NCBI GenBank assembly: GCA_021324455.1
Contig: JAJPJA010000139.1
Coordinates: 70,207 to 134,206, forward strand
From: Pseudomonadota bacterium
Lineage (GTDB): Bacteria > Desulfobacterota > Binatia > Binatales > Binataceae
DNA length: 64,000 nt
Reading direction: 5' to 3'
The notes under the pieces are model-generated. The model was given only the letters and a program-made list of their open reading frames with translations, was not told where the DNA came from and did no database searches. A program made the translations under genes and the position numbers. Position 1 is the stretch's first letter. Each line of letters starts with the position of its first letter. Positions 18,314-26,206 of this stretch are shown piece by piece.

Positions 18314-20590
18314 ATGAACGACGGCCGGCTTTCTGCCCTTGCCTACTGCGCCACGCTCTTCGCCGGATCGTTTCTGCTGTTCCAGCTCGAGCCGATGATG
18401 GGCAAATTCATACTGCCGTGGTTCGGCGGGGCGCAGGCGGTGTGGACCACCTGTATTCTTTTTTTTCAGATTGTTTTAGTGGCCGGCTATGCTTATGCAC
18501 ATCTGATTGGGACGCGTCTGGGTCCGCGGCGCCAGGCCCTCGTCCACCTTGCGCTGGTGGCGCTATGCTTGATGAGCATGGGCGCGCTTGCCTTGATATG
18601 GCAGTCGCCCATCATGCCGCCCGCCGCCTGGAAACCGCCGGATCCCGCACTGCCGGTCCTGCGGATTGTGAAGCTCCTGTTGGCCAGCGTCGGATTGCCT
18701 TATTTCGTGCTGTCCACCACCGCACCTCTGCTCCAGGCGTGGTTCGCGCAAAGCTGCCCGGGGTCATCTCCCTATCGTCTCTATGCATTCTCCAATCTGG
18801 GAGCGATGCTGGGTCTGCTGCTTTACCCATTTGTGGTGGAGCCGGCGTTCAGACTGAGCACGCAGGCGCGCCTGTGGTTGCTCATGTACATCGCATTCGC
18901 GAGCGGGATTGTATGGTGCGCCCGCACCCTTCCAGTAAGCGCGGCGCACCAGCCGCCTTATGCAGACCCGCACGATTATGAGGAGTCGGGGCCTGCGCCG
19001 GCGGCTTATCTTCTGTGGCTGGGGTTGAGCGCCTTTCCTTCGCTGCTGTTCCTCGCGGTGACCAACGAGCTTTGTCAGGATGTCGCAGCCGTACCCTTTT
19101 TGTGGGTCGTGCCGCTGGCCATCTATCTCTTATCCCTGAGCCTGTGTTTCGGCAGCGAGCGATGCTATCCACGGGGTCTTTTCAATCTCGCTTTCGCGCT
19201 TACAACCGTGCTGGTCTGCGCGGTGCTGTACCGGCCCGCGATTGCGATGTCCTGGCAGATAGTCGTCTACCTGGCGCTGCTGATTTGCGCGTGCATGGTC
19301 TGCCATGGCGAGCTGGTGCGACTCAAACCGGGACTTACGCGGCTGACCAGCTTCTATTTGACGGTCTCGGCCGGAGGGGCACTGGGCGGATTATTCGGCG
19401 CCGTCCTCGCACCCTGGATCTTCCGCGGATTCTGGGAGCTGCAGCTTTCAATCTTCGGCTGTGCGGCCGCACTTTACGGGGCGCTGCTGTATGACGGTCG
19501 ATCCTGGATGAAGCAACGCGGACCATTGCTGGCGCTGGCACTGCTGGCGGGAGTCGTGTTGTCGCCCGAACTGATTCTTCCCGGGGCCGCGGGCGGATCG
19601 CTGCTGTATTACAACCTGGCGGTGGGCGCCACTCTGATCGCGGCCGCGTCAGCCGCGATGCGGGGAAATGGATCTTCGAGCCGGGGTCACGGCCTTTTGG
19701 CAGTGACGGCGGGCTCAGGTCTGCTGCTCATCGGCGCCATCCTGTTGTACAACGTCAGGGCGCGGCTGGCCGTCAGCCTGGTCGCGGGCCGGAACTTTTA
19801 CGGCTCCTACGCCGTGGTGCTGAGCAACGCCGGCGACCCGGCCTGGCGCTCCTACACGCTGCGCCATGGACGGATCAGGCATGGGATGCAGTTCCCGCAA
19901 CCGGATAAGCGTTATCGCCCCACGAGTTACTACGGCCCCACCAGCGGCATTGGTCTGTTGCTGCTCCACGATCGCGTTCGCGCGCTCCATCCTCTGCACA
20001 TAGGAATAGTCGGACTCGGCGCCGGCACTGTGGCGGCCTATGGAAGGCCGGGCGACTACATCCGCTTTTACGAGATCGATCCGGCGATTATCAAACTCGC
20101 CACCGCCACCAGCAGTTATTTCACCTACGTGCGAGACTCACAGGCGCGGGTCGAGATAGTTCCCGGCGATGCCCGTCTTTCCATGGAACGCGAAATTGCC
20201 CACAAGCGCGGCCAACACTTCGACGTTCTGGCCATCGACGCTTTCAGCGGCGATTCCATTCCCGTGCATCTGCTGACCAGCGAAGCCTTTGCCATCTATC
20301 TGCGCCTGCTGGCGCCCGACGGAGTCCTCGCCTTTCACATCAGCAATCGCTACGTGGACTTGAAACCGGTCCTGCTGCAGTCCGCACGGCACTTCGGCCT
20401 GCGCGGCGGATGGGTACATGACGAGCCCTCGGACAGATTGAGCGAAACCAGCGACTGGGTGCTGTTGGCGCGCAATGACCTGGTCCTCGGCCAAAGCGGG
20501 ATATCGCAAAGGCTAACGCCGCTCAGTGGGGCAAAACCGGTGCGCATGTGGACCGACGACTACAGCAATCTTTTCCAAATTCTTCGTTAA
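18314..20590 (+). CDS. Fused MFS-like membrane / spermidine synthase-like protein
   Basis: N-terminal multi-TM LFAGSFLLFQLEPMMGKFILPWFGGAQAVWTTCILFFQ; C-terminal IGIVGLGAGTVAAYGRPGDYIRFYEIDPAIIKLA...VEIVPGDARLSMERE...FDVLAIDAFSGDSIPVHLLTSEAF. Confidence 0.9.
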   Translation: MNDGRLSALAYCATLFAGSFLLFQLEPMMGKFILPWFGGAQAVWTTCILFFQIVLVAGYAYAHLIGTRLGPRRQALVHLALVALCLMSMGALALIWQSPIMPPAAWKPPDPALPVLRIVKLLLASVGLPYFVLSTTAPLLQAWFAQSCPGSSPYRLYAFSNLGAMLGLLLYPFVVEPAFRLSTQARLWLLMYIAFASGIVWCARTLPVSAAHQPPYADPHDYEESGPAPAAYLLWLGLSAFPSLLFLAVTNELCQDVAAVPFLWVVPLAIYLLSLSLCFGSERCYPRGLFNLAFALTTVLVCAVLYRPAIAMSWQIVVYLALLICACMVCHGELVRLKPGLTRLTSFYLTVSAGGALGGLFGAVLAPWIFRGFWELQLSIFGCAAALYGALLYDGRSWMKQRGPLLALALLAGVVLSPELILPGAAGGSLLYYNLAVGATLIAAASAAMRGNGSSSRGHGLLAVTAGSGLLLIGAILLYNVRARLAVSLVAGRNFYGSYAVVLSNAGDPAWRSYTLRHGRIRHGMQFPQPDKRYRPTSYYGPTSGIGLLLLHDRVRALHPLHIGIVGLGAGTVAAYGRPGDYIRFYEIDPAIIKLATATSSYFTYVRDSQARVEIVPGDARLSMEREIAHKRGQHFDVLAIDAFSGDSIPVHLLTSEAFAIYLRLLAPDGVLAFHISNRYVDLKPVLLQSARHFGLRGGWVHDEPSDRLSETSDWVLLARNDLVLGQSGISQRLTPLSGAKPVRMWTDDYSNLFQILR

Positions 20591-20769
20591 ACACGCCGAC
20601 CACAGCGCGCCTGAGGATTTATGGCCGCTGGATTGCCGCGCGCATCTGTTTTTTTCCCTTCGGCTCCGCTCCGCCTCTGAAGGCCGGACTTTCGTTGCCG
20701 CTGCGGCTGGAAGCGGCCCCAGGCTGCCGCTCCCGCATGCTCAAGCCGCCGCCGGCCCCTCAGCCGCGG

Positions 20770-21420
20770 TCAGCGGATGGCGCCGGGCACTTCCAAATCA
20801 CGGCTTAATCGGGAGACGAACTCGATCACGAGATCGGCGGCCTCGGCCAGGTTCTGCTCCAATGTGCGGCCCGAACGCCTGGTGGGTTTGAAGGAATGGT
20901 CGCCGTCATCGATCCAGGCGATCTTGATTTTCCGCGACAACTGGTAGCCCGCGACCTCATCGCGGTTGCCCAGGGAGTCGCGCGTGCCCTGGATTATCAG
21001 GGCGGGCGTGCGCAGGGTGCGCAGATGCTCGATACGGGGGTGCTGCGGGCGGCCGGGGGGATGGAAGGGGTAGCCCAAACAGACCAGGCCGGCCGCGCCG
21101 ACCTCGTCAGCCATCATGCTCGCGACGCGCCCGCCCATCGACTTGCCGCCAATTATCAGCCGCGCGGCGCCGCCCAACTGCTCGATAACCTCCATCCAGG
21201 CCGCGCGCAGGCTCGGTTCGCGATCGGGTGCGGTCCGTTTACCAGTGCGCCGCCGCGCCGCCATGTAGGGAAATTCGAACCGAACTACAGCCATTGCGGC
21301 GGTCCCGGCCTCCGCGGCAATGCGGTTCATGAAGGGCGAGTCCATCGGCGCTCCAGCGCCATGCGCCAGCACCAGGGTCAGCCGCGATGAGCGCGGCCCA
21401 TCATGCAACAGTTCAATCAT
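20770..21420 (-). CDS. Alpha/beta hydrolase, KANL3/Tex30-like
   Basis: LVLAHGAGAPMDSPFMNRIA, VVRFEFPYMAARRRTGKRTAPDREP, LIIGGKSMGGRVASMMADE, LCLGYPFHPPGRP. Confidence 0.85.
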   Translation of the reverse strand: MIELLHDGPRSSRLTLVLAHGAGAPMDSPFMNRIAAEAGTAAMAVVRFEFPYMAARRRTGKRTAPDREPSLRAAWMEVIEQLGGAARLIIGGKSMGGRVASMMADEVGAAGLVCLGYPFHPPGRPQHPRIEHLRTLRTPALIIQGTRDSLGNRDEVAGYQLSRKIKIAWIDDGDHSFKPTRRSGRTLEQNLAEAADLVIEFVSRLSRDLEVPGAIR

Positions 21421-21826
21421 AAAGGCAGACGCGTCCTGTGTGACCGATTAATAGCAAATCGCGGCCATCTTTAAGAGCCCGCAAAAGCTTCTGTTTATCA
21501 GGTCTTTGAAGCGCAGCGCCGGACCGCGGCGGCAAGATGGCTGAGGGCGAACGGCCATCGGATTGGCTTGCGCCGAGCTGTTAATTATTAGCAGACCTAA
21601 TCGGATTCGGCGTTCGCCGGATATTGACTACGAGCGTCTTCATCTCTATGTTTGTGCTAATCAATGCAATACCGAGCTAAAACACGTAGTAGAGCAACTT
21701 TTCCATTCAGTATGTTCACCCGATTTGAACATCCGGTTAAGTAGCGCAGCTTACATCCAGGAGATTAGTTTTTCTTACACGGAGTAGGTACGACGGGCGC
21801 AGCGGCAGGCAATCAGGAGGAAAAAA

Positions 21827-21922
21827 ATGGTTCTCTTATCCAACCCGTGGCTGTGGTTCGCGATTATCGCTGTGGCTTGGGTTCTGCTGCCACAACCGGG
21901 CTTGAGAAGAAGGCGGCGCTGA
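21827..21922 (+). CDS. Candidate 31-aa single-TM microprotein
   Basis: Own translation: MVLLSNPWLWFAIIAVAWVLLPQPGLRRRRR*; AGGAGG at 21815-21820 with a 6-nt A spacer before ATG; below the length cutoff of the ORF track. Confidence 0.5.
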   Translation: MVLLSNPWLWFAIIAVAWVLLPQPGLRRRRR

Positions 21923-22035
21923 GGATTTTGTCCGACTTGATGCCACCACGCGGCCACCGCGGGCGGCCCCTACCGCTTGACCCAAGCCGGCCCCCGCTTG
22001 ACTGTCATTGGGCAAACGTCGATGCTGCCAGTCAC

Positions 22036-22126
22036 GGAGAGGTTCGGGAGTCCGGCTTAACCGGCGTGACTCGAAATCACGTGTGCCCTTGTGGCACCGA
22101 GGGTTCAAATCCCTCCCTCTCCGCCA
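22036..22126 (+). tRNA. tRNA-Ser (anticodon CGA), CCA encoded
   Basis: Acceptor GGAGAGG/CCTCTCC, anticodon arm CGTGA-CTCGAAA-TCACG, long variable arm GTGCC-CTTGT-GGCAC, T arm GAGGG-TTCAAAT-CCCTC, G73, genomic CCA. Confidence 0.96.
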
Positions 22127-22197
22127 CCTTTCGGCCCGCGCTCCCGCAAGGCGGGGCGGTCTGAAGCGGCCGTCAATCAGGATTGGCGCGCTCCCAA

Positions 22198-23445
22198 TCA
22201 AATCCGGTCCGCCAGCGCCGGATCCTCCGACACGATACCTTTGGCCGCCAACTCCCGGATATCCGCCTCGCTGAAGCCGAGGTCCCGGGAAAGGACGGCG
22301 CGGTTGTCCTCGCCCAGCATCGCGACGCGCTGGCCGATTCGGGTCGGCGTCTCGGTCATATGGTAGGGCGTGCGCGCCAGCATCATCAGGCCCGCGCCGG
22401 GAACTTCGACCGGCTGCAGCACGTTGCGGCTGTTGATTTGCGGATGATTCACCGCCTCGGGCACGGTCAGCACCGGTGCCGCGATCAGGCCCGCGTCGCG
22501 GATGAATTTGATCGCGTCGTCGCGCCGCCTGAAGTTCTTGGTCACCCACGCCTGGACCTTCTCGGCCAGGACGTAGCGATTCTCGGAGCGCAACCGCAAA
22601 TTGGCGAAGCGCGGGTCGTCCTTAAGCTCGGTCATCCCGGACACTTTGACGAACAGGTCCCAGTAATGGTCGAGCACGACCATGATGAAGTAGCCGTCTT
22701 CGGTCTTGTAATAGCCGTGCGGCGTGGGGCCGTTGCGATGGCTGCCGAACGGCTTGGGCGCGTCGCCCGCCTTGTCGCCGGCCAGGTATTCGCACAGCGT
22801 GTTGTCGTGCAGGTTGAAGATGCATTCGGCCAGGCACAGGTCGATGTACTGGCCGCGGCCCGACTTCTCGCGGTAATACAGCGCCGCGCTGATCGCCCCG
22901 AACGCGTTGACGCCGGCGTTGCCGTCGGCCATGTAGATGCCGCTGAATACCGGCATCCCGTCCGGATTGCCGGTCAGCGAGGTGACGCCTGAGATCGACT
23001 GCGCGATAGCGTCGGTGGCCGGCAGCCTGGCCATCGGACCGGTCTGCCCGAATCCCGACACCGAGCACATGATGAGGCGCGGATTGATGGGCTTGAGGTC
23101 CTCGTAGCCCAGCCCGTACTTGCCCAGCAGGCCCGGCGTCAGGTTTTCCAGGAAGACGTCGAAATGTTTGATTAGCTGGCGCACCAGGGCCGCGCCGTCG
23201 GGCCGTTTGAAATCGATGCAGACGCTGCCCTTGCCGCGATTGTAGTAGGCATGCATCGGCGAAAAACGCATCCTGGAGCTCGGTTTGGGCATCGGACCGC
23301 GGCAGTAATCGCCGTTGGGCGGAAGCTCCAGCTTCACCACTTCAGCGCCGAGATCGGACAGGATGCGGCCTGCGACCGGACCCGCGATATAATTGGTAGC
23401 CTCCAGCACCCGGACTCCGGCCAGCGCCTGCGCGTCATTTGACAT
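22198..23445 (-). CDS. CaiB/BaiF family (class III) CoA-transferase
   Basis: LAGVRVLEATNYIAGPVAGRILSDLGAEVVKLE, YYNRGKGSVCIDFKRPDG, ENLTPGLLGKYGLGYEDLKPINPRLIMCSVSGFGQTGP. Confidence 0.95.
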   Translation of the reverse strand: MSNDAQALAGVRVLEATNYIAGPVAGRILSDLGAEVVKLELPPNGDYCRGPMPKPSSRMRFSPMHAYYNRGKGSVCIDFKRPDGAALVRQLIKHFDVFLENLTPGLLGKYGLGYEDLKPINPRLIMCSVSGFGQTGPMARLPATDAIAQSISGVTSLTGNPDGMPVFSGIYMADGNAGVNAFGAISAALYYREKSGRGQYIDLCLAECIFNLHDNTLCEYLAGDKAGDAPKPFGSHRNGPTPHGYYKTEDGYFIMVVLDHYWDLFVKVSGMTELKDDPRFANLRLRSENRYVLAEKVQAWVTKNFRRRDDAIKFIRDAGLIAAPVLTVPEAVNHPQINSRNVLQPVEVPGAGLMMLARTPYHMTETPTRIGQRVAMLGEDNRAVLSRDLGFSEADIRELAAKGIVSEDPALADRI

Positions 23446-23570
23446 CGTCGATGAAACCTTTCAGATTCTGGACGGCCGCGGTCTTCGCGCCCGAAACGGA
23501 GTCGCGCCGCGGCCATCTTCAACCCAATATCCCAAAGCGCCGCCACCGTACAACCAAGAGATATCGCGAG

Positions 23571-24527
23571 ATGAAACTGCCCGATTATGATCAACTGCCG
23601 ATTCGACCCGATGCGCCGCCCGGTTCGGCCTGGGGCGTGTTCGGCGACGACGACGAACTCGGCACGCTCAACCTGCTGACGCCCGACCGCGTTCGCGACG
23701 CCCTGTGCGAAGTGCGCACCGGCCGCTGCTTCTCCCTGGACCTGCCGCTCAATCTGCCCGACCCGCCAATCGTGCCGCGCACGCCCTATCGTCATCGGGT
23801 AAGCGGGATGCCGGGTTACGGCGACCTGCTCGACGACACCATCGACAACCTGAACACGCAGTCGTCCTCGCAGTGGGACGCGCTGGCGCATTTCCGCCAT
23901 CCGTCCTTCGGCCTGTACAACGCAGTCCCCGACACACAAGCGGCGGGACGCGGCGGCCGCAAACTGGGCATCGATCGGATCGCGCGCAAAGTCGTGGCCG
24001 GACGCGGCGTGCTGCTCGACGTCGGACGCTATTATGAACGCCATCAAGTGGCGTTCGATTATTCGACGGCGTCGGTGGTGCCGCTGACCGATCTGAAAGC
24101 GGCGCTGGCCCAACAGCACACCGAACTGAAGATCGGCGATATCCTGCTGATCCGGCTCGGATGGCTCAACTATTATCTGTCCGCCGACGCCGCGACGCGC
24201 CGCGCTTACGGCGTCAGGGCGCGGCTGCCGGGAATCGAAACCAGCGTCGAGGTGGTGCGATGGCTGTGGAACGCGCACGTAGCCGCGGTCGCCACTGACA
24301 CGCCGGCGCTGGAAGCGGCGCCCAAGCGCGGTGCGGAGCGCGAGCGCGAAACCCTCCACGCGCATCTGCTGGTGTATCTCGGGATGCCGATCGGCGAGTT
24401 GTGGGACATGGAGGAATTGGCCGCCGCCTGCGCGCAGGACGGCCGTTACAGCTTTTTCCTGTGCTCGGTGCCGCTGAAACTGCCCGGCGGCGTCGGCTCC
24501 CCGCCCAACGCCGCCGCAATCAAATGA
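23571..24527 (+). CDS. Cyclase family protein (kynurenine formamidase-like fold)
   Basis: MKLPDYDQLPIRPDAPPGSAWGVFGDDDELGTLNLLTPDRV, SSQWDALAHFRHPSFG, ARKVVAGRGVLLDVGRYYE; upstream in-frame extension disfavoured. Confidence 0.82.
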   Translation: MKLPDYDQLPIRPDAPPGSAWGVFGDDDELGTLNLLTPDRVRDALCEVRTGRCFSLDLPLNLPDPPIVPRTPYRHRVSGMPGYGDLLDDTIDNLNTQSSSQWDALAHFRHPSFGLYNAVPDTQAAGRGGRKLGIDRIARKVVAGRGVLLDVGRYYERHQVAFDYSTASVVPLTDLKAALAQQHTELKIGDILLIRLGWLNYYLSADAATRRAYGVRARLPGIETSVEVVRWLWNAHVAAVATDTPALEAAPKRGAERERETLHAHLLVYLGMPIGELWDMEELAAACAQDGRYSFFLCSVPLKLPGGVGSPPNAAAIK

Positions 24528-24616
24528 GTCCCGCCATGCCGATGAGCGCCCAACGCCGCCCTTAAGACCAATCGTTGCAGGCTTTGGCGGCGGCCCGCTC
24601 TCGACCGCTGCGGAAA

Positions 24617-25072
24617 TCAAAACAGCCACGCGGCGTTTCGATGCAGCGCCGGGCAAGCGTACGACGCGAATCTGAGGACAATGAAGAAGGCGAGCAGAAA
24701 GATGCCGGCGACAAACCATCTGCGCAGCCCGTTTGACCAGAACCCCACGGTCTTTCCGCTGGTGTACATGGAATAGATATCCAATTCCCTGCTCGGCGGA
24801 TCGGCCGGCACTCTTTGAACGCAGCCCGGCAATAAATTCAGCAACAGCACGCCGCAAAACAGCGAGACGCTCAACGCGATCGCGGTCAATGCGAGGATGA
24901 GTATCTGCCCGGGCGCAAGGGCCATTTTCGCGAAATCCGTATATCCCGCCAAAGCCCCGATAACCCCCAGCGCCGCGGTCTGAAGCTGGATGAGAGCGGT
25001 GGTCCAATCCTTCATCAGCCCCGCCGCGGCGGCGATGGTCTGCGCGGTGAAGTTTATCTTGTATCTCGCCAT
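24617..25072 (-). CDS. Hypothetical membrane protein
   Basis: MARYKINFTAQTIAAAAGLMKDWTTALIQLQTAALGVIGALAGYTDF...ILILALTAIALSVSLFCGVLLLNLLP, and C-terminal RRWFVAGIFLLAFFIVLRFASYACP; no family recognised. Confidence 0.55.
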   Translation of the reverse strand: MARYKINFTAQTIAAAAGLMKDWTTALIQLQTAALGVIGALAGYTDFAKMALAPGQILILALTAIALSVSLFCGVLLLNLLPGCVQRVPADPPSRELDIYSMYTSGKTVGFWSNGLRRWFVAGIFLLAFFIVLRFASYACPALHRNAAWLF

Positions 25073-25134
25073 AATTGCCTCGAAGCGGTGTGTGCGGGTG
25101 AGCCGCGCGGCATTCGCCAATTGCCGCAACAGCC

Positions 25135-25202
25135 CGCGCCACCATGTCATTGCGACCGACCGAGGTCCAGCGAAGGAAGCGGAGGAATGACACTGTGGGG
25201 CG
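25135..25202. repeat. REP/MITE-like imperfect palindrome
   Basis: CGCGCCACCATGTCATT (25135-25151) is inverted at 25186-25202 (AATGACACTGTGGGGCG): 14/17 matching arms; intergenic. Confidence 0.5.
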
Positions 25203-25316
25203 TGCGCAGGCCAACAGGCTCAGCGAGAATCCGATGCACGGGAGGACGTCGCAATTTGCCGCGAAAAAAATTTCGTCTAAGGTGGCTGCATATTCTCACG
25301 ATGGAGCACAACCGCG

Positions 25317-26111
25317 ATGCGGCTTAAAGACAAAATTTCCCTCATTACCGGCGCGGCTTCGGGAATCGGGGCGGCAACCGCCGCAACCTTCGCGCGGGAA
25401 GGAGCCGCCGTCGTCGTGGCCGATATCAATGACGAGGGCGGGCATCGGATGGTCGAACGGATTCGCGACGGCGGCGGTAGGGCGGATTTCGTCCATGCGG
25501 ATATCGCGCAGCCCAAAGAGGTCGAAGCGATGATCAAGTTCGCGGTCGATCGATTCGGCCGGCTGGATATTTTGCATAACAACGCGATCACGGCGAGCGC
25601 CGGCCACATCGGCGACATTTCGCTGGCGGGGTGGCAGAAAACGATCGACGTGGGACTGACCGCTTATTGGTACGCCACCAAGTGCGCGATCGCGGAAATG
25701 ATGCCCAACAAGCGCGGCGCGATAGTCAACACCGCTTCAATATCGGGGCTGGGCGGCGATTACATGATGGGCGCCTACAACACCATCAAGGCCGGCGTCA
25801 TCAACCTGACGCGCACCACGGCGATCGAATATGCGCGCAAGGGCATCCGCTGCAACGCCGTCTGTCCCGGACCGATTGCAACGCCGGCCCTGATGGGCGC
25901 GCTCAACGCCCAACCCAAACAGATCTCCGATCAGATCTGCCAGGCGATTCCGATGGGCCGTTTGGGCGATCCGCAGGAGATCGCCAACCTGGTCCTGTTC
26001 CTGGCCTCGGATGAGGCGTCGTACATCACCGGCGCATATTTTGTCGCGGACGGCGGACTGACCGCACATACGGGGATGCCAAGCCTGTTCGGCGTCGGTC
26101 CGCAATGGTAA
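25317..26111 (+). CDS. SDR family oxidoreductase
   Basis: LITGAASGIGAATAATFAREGAAVVVADIND, NTASISGLGGDYMMGAYNTIKAGVINLTRTTAIEYARKGIRCNAVCPGPIATP. Confidence 0.95.
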   Translation: MRLKDKISLITGAASGIGAATAATFAREGAAVVVADINDEGGHRMVERIRDGGGRADFVHADIAQPKEVEAMIKFAVDRFGRLDILHNNAITASAGHIGDISLAGWQKTIDVGLTAYWYATKCAIAEMMPNKRGAIVNTASISGLGGDYMMGAYNTIKAGVINLTRTTAIEYARKGIRCNAVCPGPIATPALMGALNAQPKQISDQICQAIPMGRLGDPQEIANLVLFLASDEASYITGAYFVADGGLTAHTGMPSLFGVGPQW

Positions 26112-26206
26112 CGGCGTCATCCGCGGTCCGTCGGTGGGTCATTTACCGCGGGTGAAAAAGAGCGCTGTTCAGTCTGCCGTCCGGCCCGGATGAATCTTCC
26201 CCTCGG

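Noticed and set aside
23334-25214. 626-aa minus-strand ORF
   Set aside because: Long shadow ORF opposite the cyclase gene, Arg/Gln/His-rich with no domain; typical of high-GC DNA.
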